A stretch of DNA of 64,000 bases from Cardiobacterium valvarum (GTDB lineage Bacteria; Pseudomonadota; Gammaproteobacteria; Cardiobacteriales; Cardiobacteriaceae): NCBI RefSeq assembly GCF_900460955.1, contig NZ_UFUW01000001.1, positions 1,672,738-1,736,737 on the forward strand. The letters run 5' to 3'. Position 1 is the stretch's first letter. Each line of letters begins with the position of its first letter. The translations under genes were made by a program, and so were the position numbers. This document shows, piece after piece, positions 44,828 to 55,153 of this stretch. The notes under the pieces are model-generated. The model had not been told where the DNA came from. It searched no databases and saw only the letters and a program-made list of their open reading frames with translations.

Positions 44828-44875
44828 ACGCATACCGTCCGCAAGACAGCGGTCCCCCGCTTGGCGGTCGTCCTT

Positions 44876-45226
44876 TCACACCATCACAAAATGAGCAGCC
44901 GCCAAATGAACAGCCGCGCAAAAACCGGGGAAAATCACCATGCCCCATTCGCGGCGGCGCCAGCCGATCAGTGCGTCGCCGAGCTGGGTCAGGGCAAAGG
45001 CAATCAGTAATAGACGCACCGCGCCGTTGTGGAAGAAAAACGGCGCCAGCGCTGCCGTCAAGCCGAAGGGGATAGCGCGGGCGGCATACATTTGTGCATA
45101 GAAACGGGCATCGGTACCGACGCTTTGCGCGCGCAGCATCAGCTCAGGGCGCATCAACGCGAGCAGGGCGGCCACAACGGCCAGCAGGGCGCAGAGGGTA
45201 TTGGCAATGAGCAGGATGGGATTCAT
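44876..45226 (-). CDS. DUF4267-type small membrane protein
   Basis: The 116-residue reading from ATG 45226 has four hydrophobic stretches (IANTLCALLAVVAALLALM, AIPFGLTAALAPFFFH, LLLIAFALTQLGDALIG, VIFPGFCAAVHLAAAH). The ARAIPFGLTAA and TQLGDALIGWRR motifs suggest the DUF4267 family. It overlaps the stop of the marR gene (ATGA), so it is probably controlled by that regulator. Function unknown. Confidence 0.7.
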   Translation of the reverse strand: MNPILLIANTLCALLAVVAALLALMRPELMLRAQSVGTDARFYAQMYAARAIPFGLTAALAPFFFHNGAVRLLLIAFALTQLGDALIGWRRREWGMVIFPGFCAAVHLAAAHFVMV

Positions 45227-45666
45227 GGCCGTTCCGGAGACTGGATTTGGCGGGACAGGGTTTCCAGGACGGTAAGCGCAGCGGCCAGTGCTTCGGGTGA
45301 GTAATCCTGCGCCCAAACACTTGCCTGTGCGCGCCAGCGGGCACTGATGTCATCCAGCAGTGCCTGACCACGGGCAGTGAGGATGTAGTAGGGCGAGCGT
45401 TTGTTGGCGGCATTGTCTCGGGCGTCAATCAGATGTTCTGCCAACAGCAGGTTGAGCTGATTCTGTACTGCCTGACGGGTGATGCCCATGCGCTCGGCAA
45501 TCCGTGGCGAGGTGGGCGGGACCTCGCTGGTGGCAATGGCGCCCAGCACTTGCCAGCGTGCGGTGGTGAGCTGGCTGGCGGCAGCGAAACTGTCGCCCCA
45601 GGCGGCGATTTGGCCGTTCAGGCGGAAAATACCCAGCACGAGTTGGCTGACGGCTTGGTGGGTCAT
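45223..45666 (-). CDS. MarR-family regulator
   Basis: The 147-residue protein has the winged helix of the MarR family: LTTARWQVLGAIATSEVPPTSPRIAERMGITRQAVQNQLNLLLAEHLIDARDNAANKRSPYYILTARG covers H3-H4 and the wing at about residues 33-102. No effector is known. It precedes and overlaps a small membrane protein gene, which may be its target together with itself. Confidence 0.9.
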   Translation of the reverse strand: MTHQAVSQLVLGIFRLNGQIAAWGDSFAAASQLTTARWQVLGAIATSEVPPTSPRIAERMGITRQAVQNQLNLLLAEHLIDARDNAANKRSPYYILTARGQALLDDISARWRAQASVWAQDYSPEALAAALTVLETLSRQIQSPERP

Positions 45667-45804
45667 AGTAACTCCGGTAAAGAAATGGACAACCAGTCTG
45701 CATCATGTGAAAACCGGTTGTCAAAAATATGCCGCTACGTTCTCTGCGCGAATGCCGGGCAGTTTGTAAAAAAATCCTGTGTTTATCCCCGGTCGGCGAG
45801 TGTT

Positions 45805-46401
45805 TTAATTCGCCGGATTTTGGCAACTTGGTGCACCGCAGGGCAGGCAGTTATCGCGTTCGTAGTAACTGGCGGCGAGTTCGAGCAACGCCGCTTTGCC
45901 GGCAGTGCTATCAGCGCCTTGGCCCAGTTGCAGCACAAAGAAGTTGAGGGTCTGTTTGCCGGGGAAGTACACGACCATTTCTTCCGCCCCCGGCGTTGGG
46001 TAGCCGGTGTAGTGCCACAGTTCACCGCGTGCGCCGTCTTTGCCCGTCACATCGGCTTCTTTGACGGCGTTGGGCTGCTTGGCCTCGTCTTTATAGAGGG
46101 CGATAGTGCCCTCCACCTGTCTGCGGATGGCACCTTGCGGGTCGCGTGCATCACCGTCGCCAGGACGGGTGTAAATGCGTACATTGCTCAAGCCGGGCTG
46201 CTCTACGGGCAGGAAGGTCATCGGCACACCTACGGCAGCCAGCGCGGTGTTATCCATTGTCCAGCCTTGCGGCGGGGTAAAGGCGTAGCAGTGATTCTTG
46301 CCGTGAACGTAGCCTTCAAGCAGGCTATTGGTGAATTCGTCGGTGGCGTGGGCGCCTGCGGCAAGGGCAAGCAAGGCGGTGGCGAGGAGAGTTTTGTGCA
46401 T
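45805..46401 (-). CDS. Exported protein of unknown function
   Basis: The 198-residue protein has a signal peptide (MHKTLLATALLALAAGAHA). The mature part contains LLEGYVHGKNHCYAFTPPQGWTMDN and YYERDNCLPCGAPSCQNP with four C-terminal cysteines (two CxxC-like groups) that could bind metal or form disulfides. I do not recognise a family. It is read toward the marR gene, with about 140 bases between. Confidence 0.65.
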   Translation of the reverse strand: MHKTLLATALLALAAGAHATDEFTNSLLEGYVHGKNHCYAFTPPQGWTMDNTALAAVGVPMTFLPVEQPGLSNVRIYTRPGDGDARDPQGAIRRQVEGTIALYKDEAKQPNAVKEADVTGKDGARGELWHYTGYPTPGAEEMVVYFPGKQTLNFFVLQLGQGADSTAGKAALLELAASYYERDNCLPCGAPSCQNPAN

Positions 46402-46595
46402 GGTTGGCTCCTGGTTGGGTTTGCTCGGTTTTTAGTGCTTTTGTGCACGGTTTCGGGGTTAACGGTGGGGTTGCGTGTTGATCTGTAGGGTTTTTGAATG
46501 CCTTCCTGTGAGGATGGGGTTTATAAGCTGATAATTTTTTCTTTCTTGTTTCGTGATTATAAAACTTTTTGTGTATCTCTTTGTTTTATTTACGA

Positions 46596-46623
46596 TTGAC
46601 TCGCGTGTTTTTTCCTGTATAAA
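46596..46623 (+). promoter_or_regulatory. Promoter of putP
   Basis: TTGACT (46596-46601) and TATAAA (46618-46623) with a 16-base spacer. It lies about 100 bases ahead of the putP start in an AT-rich gap (46402-46720) that holds no gene. Confidence 0.75.
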
Positions 46624-46720
46624 TTGTGAAATGCACGTTATCTTCTGCGCAGGTTAACGTTGCTATCCGGCATCCGCGCTACGGGTGATCAAAATATATC
46701 ATTGATTGAGGGGCAGTTTT

Positions 46721-48262
46721 ATGGGTAATTTCAATGCGATGCACGTGACTTTCGGCCTGTATCTAATTGTCGTGCTGTTGATTGGTATTGCGGCGTATTT
46801 TTCGACGCGTGATTTTGGCGATTATATTCTCGGCGGGCGCAGTCTCGGTCCATTTGTCACGGCAATGTCGGCGGGCGCTTCCGATATGTCCGGCTGGCTG
46901 TTGATGGGGCTGCCGGGCGCGGTTTTTCTTTCCGGCCTCAGCCAGTCGTGGATTGCCATCGGCCTGACGATTGGCGCCTATCTGAATTGGTTGTTGGTGG
47001 CGGGGCGCTTGCGCGTGCATACGGAATTCAACAGTAATGCGCTGACCTTGCCGGATTATTTTTTCCACCGTTTCGGTTCTTTGGGCACGGTAATTAAGGT
47101 CGCTTCCGCGACGATTATCCTGTTCTTTTTCACGATTTATTGCGCTTCCGGGATTGTTGCCGGGGCGCGTCTCTTTGAAAGCCTTTTCCATGTCTCTTAT
47201 ACACAGGCAATGTGGCTGGGCGCGGGGGCGACGATTGTTTACACCTTCCTCGGCGGTTTCCTTGCGGTGAGCTGGACGGATACGGTGCAGGCGACGCTGA
47301 TGATTTTCGCCCTGATTTTAACGCCGATCATGGTGCTGATTATGGTTGGTGGCCCGGATGATGTGTCTCTGGCAATAACGAATGCGGCACAGGAAACGGG
47401 CAAGTCTTATAGCGGCCTTTTTGCCGGCACGACTTTCCTCGGCATTGTCTCAACGGCTGCCTGGGGACTGGGTTATTTTGGCCAGCCGCATATTCTGGCC
47501 CGCTTTATGGCGGCTGATAATGTGCAATCACTAAAAAGTGCGCGCCGCATTGGCATGACCTGGATGATTTTGTGCCTGGGCGGCGCAGTCGCGGTCGGCT
47601 ATTTCGGCATTGCTTATGCAGGCATATTTGGCGATCAGTTGAATGCAGAGTTGCAGGGCAATCATGAGCGGATTTTTATTTCCCTTTCGGCACTACTTTT
47701 TAATCCATGGATTGCCGGGATTATTTTGTCCGCTATTCTTGCAGCGGTAATGTCCACTTTGTCTTGCCAATTATTGGTGTGTTCGAGTGCGATAGCCGAG
47801 GATTTTTACAAGGGCTTTTTGCGCCCGACGGCAGCACAGGGGGAATTGGTATGGGTAGGCCGTTTGATGGTGCTGGCGGTCGCGGTTATTGCCATCATCA
47901 TTGCTGCCGACCCGGATAGCCGCGTGCTGGGGTTGGTGTCTTATGCCTGGGCGGGCTTTGGTGCCGCTTTTGGGCCGGTAGTGATTCTCTCGCTCTTCTG
48001 GAAGCGGATGACCGCCGCAGGCGCGCTGGCCGGAATGATCGTCGGTGCGGTAGTCGTCGTTTCCTGGGCAGAAGCGGTCAATCCGTGGCTTGCCGCTCAT
48101 GACTACGCCACGATGTATGAAATCGTCCCCGGTTTTGCCACTTGTGCTCTCGCGATTGTGCTGGTGTCACTGCTCTCGCCCGCGCCTGCCCGCGCGGTTA
48201 TTGACCGCTTTGAGCAGGCCGACCGCGAATACCACAATAAAAAACACGGCACATCCGCATAA
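46721..48262 (+). CDS. putP: Sodium/proline symporter
   Basis: ATG 46721 follows GAGGGGC at good spacing; the product has 513 residues (E. coli PutP 502). It is a sodium:solute symporter of about 12-13 helices. SAGASDMSGWLLMGLPGA near residue 45 holds the Na site motif, and the rest matches PutP (GGFLAVSWTDTVQATLM near 180; GYFGQPHILARFMAADN near 255). putA follows 56 bases downstream in the same direction, so proline uptake and use are together. Confidence 0.94.
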   Translation: MGNFNAMHVTFGLYLIVVLLIGIAAYFSTRDFGDYILGGRSLGPFVTAMSAGASDMSGWLLMGLPGAVFLSGLSQSWIAIGLTIGAYLNWLLVAGRLRVHTEFNSNALTLPDYFFHRFGSLGTVIKVASATIILFFFTIYCASGIVAGARLFESLFHVSYTQAMWLGAGATIVYTFLGGFLAVSWTDTVQATLMIFALILTPIMVLIMVGGPDDVSLAITNAAQETGKSYSGLFAGTTFLGIVSTAAWGLGYFGQPHILARFMAADNVQSLKSARRIGMTWMILCLGGAVAVGYFGIAYAGIFGDQLNAELQGNHERIFISLSALLFNPWIAGIILSAILAAVMSTLSCQLLVCSSAIAEDFYKGFLRPTAAQGELVWVGRLMVLAVAVIAIIIAADPDSRVLGLVSYAWAGFGAAFGPVVILSLFWKRMTAAGALAGMIVGAVVVVSWAEAVNPWLAAHDYATMYEIVPGFATCALAIVLVSLLSPAPARAVIDRFEQADREYHNKKHGTSA

Positions 48263-48318
48263 TTCCCCATACAATGTGTTTTAATGCACTTATTTTCACA
48301 ATGCAAGGAGTTTTCATC

Positions 48319-51300
48319 ATGTTCGCATTTTCCCGTCCTCAATCTGCCCTGCGCGACGCTATCACGACCGCTTATCGCCGCGACGAGGCTGAAGCCGTCG
48401 CCGATATGCTGGCGCGGGCACAGTTAAGCGAGGATGAACGCTGCGAGGCAGAAGCGCTCGCCCGCCGTTTGGTCAAGCAGGTGCGCGACAGCCGCCGCAA
48501 GGCCAGCGGGGTAGACGCGCTGATGCACGAATTTTCCCTGTCCAGCGAAGAAGGCGTGGCGCTGATGTGCCTCGCCGAAGCCCTGCTGCGCATCCCCGAT
48601 GCGGATACGCGCAATAAACTGATTCGGGACAAGATTGCCGGCGGCGACTGGAAAAGCCACTTGGGGCACAGCCCGTCCATGTTTGTGAACGCCTCTGCCT
48701 GGGGGCTGCTCATCACGGGCAAACTCACCGCCGCCAGCGACGAAAAATCCCTGGGCAGCGCGCTCACCCGCCTCATCGGCAAGGGTGGCGCGCCGCTTAT
48801 CCGCCAGGGCGTGAACTACGCCATGCGGATGCTGGGCAAACAGTTCGTAACCGGGCAAACCATTGAAGAAGCGCTGAAAAACGGCAAAGCGCGCGAAAAA
48901 ATGGGCTACCGCTATTCCTTCGACATGCTCGGTGAAGCGGCGATGACCCAGGCCGATGCCGACCGCTACTTCAAGGATTACGTGGATGCCATCCACGCCA
49001 TCGGCAAAGATGCAGCCGGGGCAGGCGTGTACGAAGGCAACGGCATCTCGGTAAAACTCTCTGCCATCCACCCGCGCTACTGGCGCGCGCAGCACGAACG
49101 CGTAATGACCGAACTCCTGCCGCGTCTGAAAGAACTCTTCCTGCTCGGCAAACAATACGACATCGGCATCAACATCGACGCCGAAGAAACGAACCGCCTC
49201 GAACTCTCGCTCGACCTCATGGAAGCGCTGGTCTCCGACCCGGATTTGGCAGGCTACAAAGGCATCGGCTTCGTCGTGCAGGCTTACCAAAAACGCTGCC
49301 CGTTCGTCATCGACTACCTCATCGACCTCGCCCGCCGCAACAAACAAAAACTGATGATCCGCCTCGTCAAGGGTGCGTATTGGGACAGTGAAATCAAATG
49401 GGCGCAAGTGGACGGCATGGATGGCTACCCTGTCTATACCCGCAAAGTCCACACCGACGTGTCCTACCTCGCCTGCGCGCGCAAACTGCTCGCCGCGCAA
49501 GACGCCATCTTCCCGCAATTCGCCACCCACAACGCCTACACCCTGGGCGCCATCTACCAGATGGGCAAAGACAAAGACTTCGAGCACCAATGCCTGCACG
49601 GCATGGGCGAGACCCTCTACGACCAGGTCGTCGGCCCGCAAAACCTGGGACGCCGCGTGCGCGTCTATGCCCCGGTCGGCACCCACGAAACCCTGCTCGC
49701 CTACCTCGTCCGCCGCCTGCTTGAAAACGGCGCGAACTCCTCCTTCGTCAACCAGATCGTGGACGAAAACATCAGCATCGACGACCTCGTCAAAAGCCCG
49801 CTCGATGCCGCCGCCGCGACCCAGGGCAAAATGCACGCCGCCCTGCCGCTGCCCAAAAACCTCTACGGCGACAAACGCCCCAACTCGCGCGGCTTTGATT
49901 TCAGCAACGAATTCACCCTGCAACAACTCGAACGCAACATGAACGCCGCTGCCGCGCGCCCCGTCCAGGCAGCAAGCATCACCGCCGTGCCCGTGCAAAG
50001 CGCCGCCCCGCACGACATCCAGAACCCTGCCGACCACAGCGACATCCCCGGCAACGCCGCCTTCCTGCACCCGGACGCCGTCGCCGACATCATCAGCACC
50101 GCCAAAGACGCCGAAAGCCGTTGGGCCGCCGTCGCCCCCGCTGCGCGTGCCGCCATCCTGCGCCGCATCGCCGACCTCTACGAAGCCCATGCCGCCGAAC
50201 TCATGACGCTTGCCGTCCGCGAAGCCGGCAAAACCCTCGGTAACGCCGTCGCCGAAGTGCGCGAAGCCGTGGACTTCTGCCGCTACTACGCGAACGAATG
50301 CGAAACCACCTGCGCCACACGCCGCCCCGTCGGCACCATCATCGCCATCAGCCCCTGGAACTTCCCGCTTGCCATCTTCACCGGCGAAGTCGTGGCCGCC
50401 CTTGCCGTGGGTAACACCGTCATCGCCAAACCCGCCGAACAGACCAGCCTCATCGCCTACCGCGCCGTGCAACTCATGCACCAGGCCGGCATCCCGCGCG
50501 ACGCGCTGCAACTCGCCCTCGGCGCAGGCGACATCGGCGCGGCGCTGACCGCCGATCCGCGCATCAACGGCGTCGTCTTCACCGGCTCGACCGAAGTCGC
50601 CAAAGCCATCAACCGCAGCCTCGCCGCGCGCGACGACAACCCCGTGCTTATCGCCGAAACCGGCGGCCAGAACGCCATGATCATCGACAGCACCGCGCTC
50701 GCCGAACAAGTCTGCGCCGACGTCCTCACCTCGGCCTTCGACAGCGCCGGGCAACGCTGCTCGGCACTGCGCATCCTCTGCGTCCAGGAAGACGTCGCCG
50801 ACCGCACCATCACCATGATCAAAGGCGCGATGGACGAACTGCGCGTGGATAACCCCGCCAAACTCGCGACCGACATCGGCCCGGTCATCGATAAAGAAGC
50901 CCGGCAAAACCTGCTGACGCACATCGAAAACATGAAAAAAGAAGCCAAAGCCTGGCACCAAACCAAACTATCCGCCGACATCGACCCCGAAAACAGCACC
51001 TTCGTGCCGCCGACCCTGCTCGAACTCGAAAAACTCGACCCACTCACGCGCGAAAACTTCGGCCCGGTACTGCACGTCCTGCGCTACCAAAGCGGCCAGC
51101 TTGACAGCCTCATCGAACAAATCAACAGCAAAGGCTATGCGCTGACCGGCGGCATCCACAGCCGCATTGACGGCGCCATTGAGCACATCAGCCAACGTCT
51201 CGAAGCAGGCAACCTCTACGTCAACCGCAACATCGTGGGTGCCGTCGTCGGCGTCCAACCCTTCGGCGGCCACGGCAAATCCGGCACCGGCCCCAAAGCC

Positions 51301-51927
51301 GGCGGGCAAAACTACCTGCAACGCCTCACGTGCGGCGGCCACTGGCAGGCACCTGCCACCACCACCGCAGGCAGCGCCGACGAAGCCGCCCTCGGCCAAA
51401 TCCTTGACGCCGTCAAACAAAGCGACCTCGCCGCTGACGCCAAAACCCGCCTGCAAAAAATCGCCGATGACGCCCGCAAGACCACCCTGCGCCACGCCAT
51501 CGAACGCCTCGGCGGCCCGACCGGGGAAACCAACGAAAACCGCTGGCATATGCCCGCAACCATCGCCCTCTACGGCGGCGGCCTTGAACAAAGCCTCGCC
51601 GCACTCATCCCCATCGCCGCCGCCGGAGGCCGCGCCGTCGTCAACAGTGGGCACCCGCTGGCCGCGTGGAAAAACCGGCTTGGCGGCATCATCCACATCA
51701 GCCACGGCAACATCTGCGGCAAAGCGACACACGTTATCGCCCTCACCCCGCTGCCTGCCGAAGAAAAAACCGCGCTGGCGGCGCGCGACGGCGTCATCAT
51801 CAAAATCCACCCCGCCGACGCCGACGGTAACGTGGACATCCTGCCGCTTTACCACGAGAACAGCCGCAGCACCAACACCACGGCCGCCGGCGGCAACGCC
51901 AGCCTGATGGCAATGGCCGAAGTGTGA
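48319..51927 (+). CDS. putA: Bifunctional proline dehydrogenase / P5C dehydrogenase
   Basis: The 1202-residue protein oxidises proline to glutamate in two steps. ATG 48319 is preceded by AAGGAG. The proline dehydrogenase barrel covers about residues 180-470 (YSFDMLGEAAMT, GISVKLSAIHPRYW, RLVKGAYWDSEIK). The aldehyde dehydrogenase part starts near 550, with SPWNFPLAIFTGEV, ETGGQNAMIIDS and the catalytic cysteine in SAGQRCSALR. A C-terminal domain extends from 1060. The N-terminal ribbon-helix-helix repressor domain of E. coli PutA (1320 residues) is missing, so this copy should not repress its own gene. Gene order with putP is conserved. Confidence 0.95.
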   Translation: MFAFSRPQSALRDAITTAYRRDEAEAVADMLARAQLSEDERCEAEALARRLVKQVRDSRRKASGVDALMHEFSLSSEEGVALMCLAEALLRIPDADTRNKLIRDKIAGGDWKSHLGHSPSMFVNASAWGLLITGKLTAASDEKSLGSALTRLIGKGGAPLIRQGVNYAMRMLGKQFVTGQTIEEALKNGKAREKMGYRYSFDMLGEAAMTQADADRYFKDYVDAIHAIGKDAAGAGVYEGNGISVKLSAIHPRYWRAQHERVMTELLPRLKELFLLGKQYDIGINIDAEETNRLELSLDLMEALVSDPDLAGYKGIGFVVQAYQKRCPFVIDYLIDLARRNKQKLMIRLVKGAYWDSEIKWAQVDGMDGYPVYTRKVHTDVSYLACARKLLAAQDAIFPQFATHNAYTLGAIYQMGKDKDFEHQCLHGMGETLYDQVVGPQNLGRRVRVYAPVGTHETLLAYLVRRLLENGANSSFVNQIVDENISIDDLVKSPLDAAAATQGKMHAALPLPKNLYGDKRPNSRGFDFSNEFTLQQLERNMNAAAARPVQAASITAVPVQSAAPHDIQNPADHSDIPGNAAFLHPDAVADIISTAKDAESRWAAVAPAARAAILRRIADLYEAHAAELMTLAVREAGKTLGNAVAEVREAVDFCRYYANECETTCATRRPVGTIIAISPWNFPLAIFTGEVVAALAVGNTVIAKPAEQTSLIAYRAVQLMHQAGIPRDALQLALGAGDIGAALTADPRINGVVFTGSTEVAKAINRSLAARDDNPVLIAETGGQNAMIIDSTALAEQVCADVLTSAFDSAGQRCSALRILCVQEDVADRTITMIKGAMDELRVDNPAKLATDIGPVIDKEARQNLLTHIENMKKEAKAWHQTKLSADIDPENSTFVPPTLLELEKLDPLTRENFGPVLHVLRYQSGQLDSLIEQINSKGYALTGGIHSRIDGAIEHISQRLEAGNLYVNRNIVGAVVGVQPFGGHGKSGTGPKAGGQNYLQRLTCGGHWQAPATTTAGSADEAALGQILDAVKQSDLAADAKTRLQKIADDARKTTLRHAIERLGGPTGETNENRWHMPATIALYGGGLEQSLAALIPIAAAGGRAVVNSGHPLAAWKNRLGGIIHISHGNICGKATHVIALTPLPAEEKTALAARDGVIIKIHPADADGNVDILPLYHENSRSTNTTAAGGNASLMAMAEV

Positions 51928-51944
51928 GGCCGTCTCACCCAACA

Positions 51945-51973
51945 AAAACCCTTCCCAAGCGGAAGGGTTTTTT
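51945..51973 (+). terminator. Terminator after putA
   Basis: AAACCCTTCC-CAAGC-GGAAGGGTTTTTT, seven-base GC stem and a T-run, 18 bases after the stop. Confidence 0.9.
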
Positions 51974-52138
51974 CATGGACGCCCGCCAAGCGGCGTAAAT
52001 ACCGGTTCGCGTAGGGCGGGCTTCAGCCCGCCGGACAGATGTTGCCTGCTTCGCGCACTGTGAAAATGCCACCAAGCGAAAGGGCTTTTGATGTGATTTC
52101 TTCGCGCATGAAGCCCGTGTACAAAGCGCCTGCTGCAC

Positions 52139-52165
52139 AAAAAAATCCTTCCCGGGGGAAGGATG
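52139..52165 (-). terminator. Terminator after corC
   Basis: On the minus strand ATCCTTCC-CCCG-GGAAGGAT followed by seven T. The stretch between it and the putA terminator (51974-52138) contains a CCGCCAAGCGG core and a GGCGGGCTTCAGCCCGCC hairpin, no gene. Confidence 0.85.
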
Positions 52166-52190
52166 GTCATACACGACAAGAGGCACGGTA

Positions 52191-53054
52191 TCAGGCCTCT
52201 TCCGTCCCGGCGGTGGACATCTGCGGGCGCAAATGCAGGCTGATAATCTGGCGGCGGTTGGCTTTGCTCACAGTCGCGAGCCAAGAACCGAGGTCGGCGC
52301 TTTCGCCGATGTCCGGCATTTTGCCGAGGATGTGCTGAATGTAGCCGCCGATGGTGTCCGCCTCGTCGTCGGAGAGGTCGGTGCCGAAGGTATCGTTGAA
52401 GGTGTCAATCGGAGTCAGCGCCTGTACCTGGTAGCTGCCGTCGCTATTGGCAATGATGGGGGCGGCGGCGATTTCGTCGTGCTCGTCGTCGATTTCGCCG
52501 ACAATTTCTTCGATGACGTCTTCTATGGTAACGAGGCCGGAGAGGTTGCCGTATTCGTCAATGACGATCGCCATGTGGTTGCGGTTGGTTTTGAAGTCGC
52601 GCAGCATCGCGTCCAGCGGTTTGCTTTCCGGGACAATGGTCGCAGGCCGCAGCATCTCCGGGATGGTCGCCGGCAGCGGACGGCCAAAGGCGCAGGGCAG
52701 AAGGTCTTTGGAGAGCAGGATGCCACGCACTTGTTCGTGGGTTTCGTCCACCACCGGATAGCGCGAATGGCCGGATTCGGTGATGACGGCAAAGATGTGT
52801 TCCAGGCTCCAGTTTTCTTCGAGAAAGGTGATTTGTCCGCGCGGCACCATGATGTCGCGCACGCGGGTGTCGTCCATATTGAGCAGGCGTTCGACCATTT
52901 GCGCGGTGTCTTCGCCGATTTGTTCGCCGGCGCGCGCTTGGTGCAGAAGGTCGCGGATGGCTTCGGGGATATTCTCGGATTCTTCGTTGTTGTTCCAGAG
53001 GGCGCTTAGTCGGCTGAGGAGGGACTGTTTGGGTTCCTGGTTGTCTTCGCTCAT
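52191..53054 (-). CDS. corC: CorC/HlyC-type CBS-domain protein
   Basis: The 287-residue protein from ATG 53054 has a helical head, two CBS domains (about residues 65-190; MVPRGQITFLE and VVDETHEQVRGILLSKDLLP mark the first) and a C-terminal CorC_HlyC transporter-associated domain (NDTFGTDLSDDEADTIGGYI). It is YbeX/CorC: linked to Mg/Co efflux and, in E. coli, ribosome maturation. There is no lnt or ybeY next to it. ATG has no clear ribosome site. bioB lies upstream on the same strand. Confidence 0.88.
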   Translation of the reverse strand: MSEDNQEPKQSLLSRLSALWNNNEESENIPEAIRDLLHQARAGEQIGEDTAQMVERLLNMDDTRVRDIMVPRGQITFLEENWSLEHIFAVITESGHSRYPVVDETHEQVRGILLSKDLLPCAFGRPLPATIPEMLRPATIVPESKPLDAMLRDFKTNRNHMAIVIDEYGNLSGLVTIEDVIEEIVGEIDDEHDEIAAAPIIANSDGSYQVQALTPIDTFNDTFGTDLSDDEADTIGGYIQHILGKMPDIGESADLGSWLATVSKANRRQIISLHLRPQMSTAGTEEA

Positions 53055-53131
53055 GAGTGGGGGCGGGTGATTGGGATGCCGGCTATTGTAGTCAAATATC
53101 CGCCAAGCCGTAACGCCAGGCGGAGTGCCCG

Positions 53132-54154
53132 TTATTCTTCCGCGCGCATCGCGCTGTGCCGCTTTTTCGGATAATACTTGCCGACCGCTGCGGTTGCGGG
53201 CACGGCTTCCGCCATCTGCCGCATTTCCGGGTTGAGGTCGAGTTTGGCGAAAAGGGCGGCATCGCGGTCTTCCGTCGGGTTCGGCGTGGTCAGCAGTTTG
53301 CAGCCGTAGAAGATGCTGTTCGCGCCCGCCATGAAGCACAGCGCCTGCATCTGTTCGTTCATGCTTTCCCGCCCGGCCGAGAGGCGCACCGCGCTTGCCG
53401 GCATCATGATGCGGGCGACGGCAATGACGCGGATGAAGTCGAAAGGTTCAAGGTCGTCCGCCTGCGCCAGCGGCGTGCCCCGGACGCGCACGAGCTGGTT
53501 GATGGGCACGCTTTCCGGCGGCGGGTTGAGATTGGCGAGTTCGACCAGCATGGCGAGGCGGTCATCGTCTTCTTCGCCCATGCCGAGGATGCCGCCCGAG
53601 CAGATTTTCATGCCGGCGTTGCGCACGTGTTGCAGGGTGTGCAGGCGGTCGTCGTAGTTGCGGGTGGTGATGATTTCGCCGTAATAGCGACGGCTGGTAT
53701 CAAGGTTGTGGTTGTAATAATCAAGCCCGGCGTCGGCCAGCGTCTGCGCCTTGTTTTCATCGAGCATACCGAGGGTCATACAGGTTTCCATACCCAGCGC
53801 CTTGACGCGGCGCACGACTTCGACGAGATACGGCATATCCTTCTCTTTCGGATCACGCCACGCCGCGCCCATGCAGAAGCGGGTCGCTCCCTGGGCGCGG
53901 GCGCGTTCGGCGGCGCTGACGATGTCGTCAATTTTCAGCAGGGTTTCGCGGGCGACGCCCGTTTGATAGCGCGCGCTCTGCGGACAGTATTTGCAGTCTT
54001 CGGGACAAGCCCCGGTCTTGATAGAAAGCAGGGTGCTGATCTGGATATGCTGCGGGTCGTGGTGGGCGCGGTGCACGGTTTGCGCCTGATAGAGCAGTTC
54101 CATGAAGGGCAGTTGGTAGAGCGCTTGCGCGCGGGCGAGGGTCCAGCGGGTCAT
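53132..54154 (-). CDS. bioB: Biotin synthase
   Basis: The 340-residue radical SAM enzyme inserts sulfur into dethiobiotin. The SAM cluster motif is CPEDCKYC near residue 51. Other marks: [26 protein letters not shown] near 150, [14 protein letters not shown] near 187, and [11 protein letters not shown] near 278 with the 2Fe-2S arginine/cysteine ligands in their usual place. E. coli BioB has 346 residues. No other bio gene is in the window. I chose ATG 54154 since the longer reading adds residues without family match. Confidence 0.96.
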   Translation of the reverse strand: MTRWTLARAQALYQLPFMELLYQAQTVHRAHHDPQHIQISTLLSIKTGACPEDCKYCPQSARYQTGVARETLLKIDDIVSAAERARAQGATRFCMGAAWRDPKEKDMPYLVEVVRRVKALGMETCMTLGMLDENKAQTLADAGLDYYNHNLDTSRRYYGEIITTRNYDDRLHTLQHVRNAGMKICSGGILGMGEEDDDRLAMLVELANLNPPPESVPINQLVRVRGTPLAQADDLEPFDFIRVIAVARIMMPASAVRLSAGRESMNEQMQALCFMAGANSIFYGCKLLTTPNPTEDRDAALFAKLDLNPEMRQMAEAVPATAAVGKYYPKKRHSAMRAEE

Positions 54155-54295
54155 ATAGGTGTGTCTGTGATGTGGGGGGGCTAAGTGTACAATGCGGTCG
54201 CCCCTGTTTTGGGGCTTTATTTCTGCCGCTGATTGGCGGGGTTTATATGAAATCGTTTTTGCAACCGCCCATCCGACAAAAACAGGAGTACCCAT

Positions 54296-55108
54296 ATGAT
54301 CATCACCAGCACTCAGGACTTCAAACTGCAACAAGCCTCAAAAGACGCACAAACCGAGACATCTTCACCTGGGCGCATTAATACTGCCTACCTAGCATCT
54401 CCTGAATCACCCGCGACCATGAACGCTCTCCACCACATCACTACCCTCTACCAACTTGGCCACACCTGCTGCGGTCTGCCTGAACAGCAAATCGCCGCCG
54501 CCGAACAGCGCCTGAACATCCGCTTCCCCGCCGTACTGCGCGCCTACCTGCTTGCATTGGGCGGCAACGAAGCCATCAATCAATCCTGCAACCGCCTGTT
54601 GCCGTTGCACGAAATCAACATTACCGACGGCTATTTGGTGCTGATAGAAGAAAACCAGGGCGTATGCCGCTGGGGCATCGCCACCGCCGACCTGGCGCAG
54701 GACAATCCGCCCGCCCATATCGCTTTCAATACCGCTGCAAGCGGAGACTACCGCTGGCAGCCCCACCTGCCCGATACCTGCGCCCTGCTGCTGGAATTGG
54801 CCTGCATCAACGCCACTATGGGCGGCCTGCCGTATTGCGCCAATATCATGAACAAAGAGGCCATTGATGCCGCAGCCGTGCAGTTCATCCAGCACAACCG
54901 CACCGAAATCAAAACCTTGCACCAGGACAACCAACAGTTTTACAGCGATGACTTCCATGACATCACCCTGCTCTGCTTTGCCGACGACGGCAGCCCAAGC
55001 GGCGTATTTATCGGCACCGCTGACCAAGATCGCTTCAACACCCTGCTAGAACACTTCGGCTGGGACAACTGGTCGTACACCACCTACGACGACGAAGACG
55101 ACGAATAA
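54296..55108 (+). CDS. SMI1/KNR4-family protein
   Basis: The 270-residue product starts at ATG 54296, seven bases after AGGAG. The first 40 residues ([20 protein letters not shown]...) look unlike the rest and may come from another gene. From MNALHHITT on it fits the SMI1/KNR4 (SUKH) family: [33 protein letters not shown] then [10 protein letters not shown]. The C-terminus is acidic ([10 protein letters not shown]). This family often acts as immunity to toxins; no toxin is beside it. A hairpin (GCCCC-TGTTTT-GGGGC) and TACAAT near 54187 lie upstream. tex follows after 45 bases. Confidence 0.75.
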   Translation: MIITSTQDFKLQQASKDAQTETSSPGRINTAYLASPESPATMNALHHITTLYQLGHTCCGLPEQQIAAAEQRLNIRFPAVLRAYLLALGGNEAINQSCNRLLPLHEINITDGYLVLIEENQGVCRWGIATADLAQDNPPAHIAFNTAASGDYRWQPHLPDTCALLLELACINATMGGLPYCANIMNKEAIDAAAVQFIQHNRTEIKTLHQDNQQFYSDDFHDITLLCFADDGSPSGVFIGTADQDRFNTLLEHFGWDNWSYTTYDDEDDE

Positions 55109-55153
55109 GCCGCCCCATTTTCAGACCACCTATCCCCATTCAGAAGGAACCCC

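Noticed and set aside
48424-50961. Long open frame opposite putA
   Set aside because: It is the complement of a GC-rich coding region with high GC at third positions; no domain is recognisable, and putA is certain. The same applies to long frames opposite tex (55130-57349), purL (31150-33249), uvrD (3319-4437) and the MBOAT gene (41879-43429).
54250-54381. Leader frame before the SMI1 gene ([13 protein letters not shown]...)
   Set aside because: It has no ribosome site and overlaps the better supported start at 54296.
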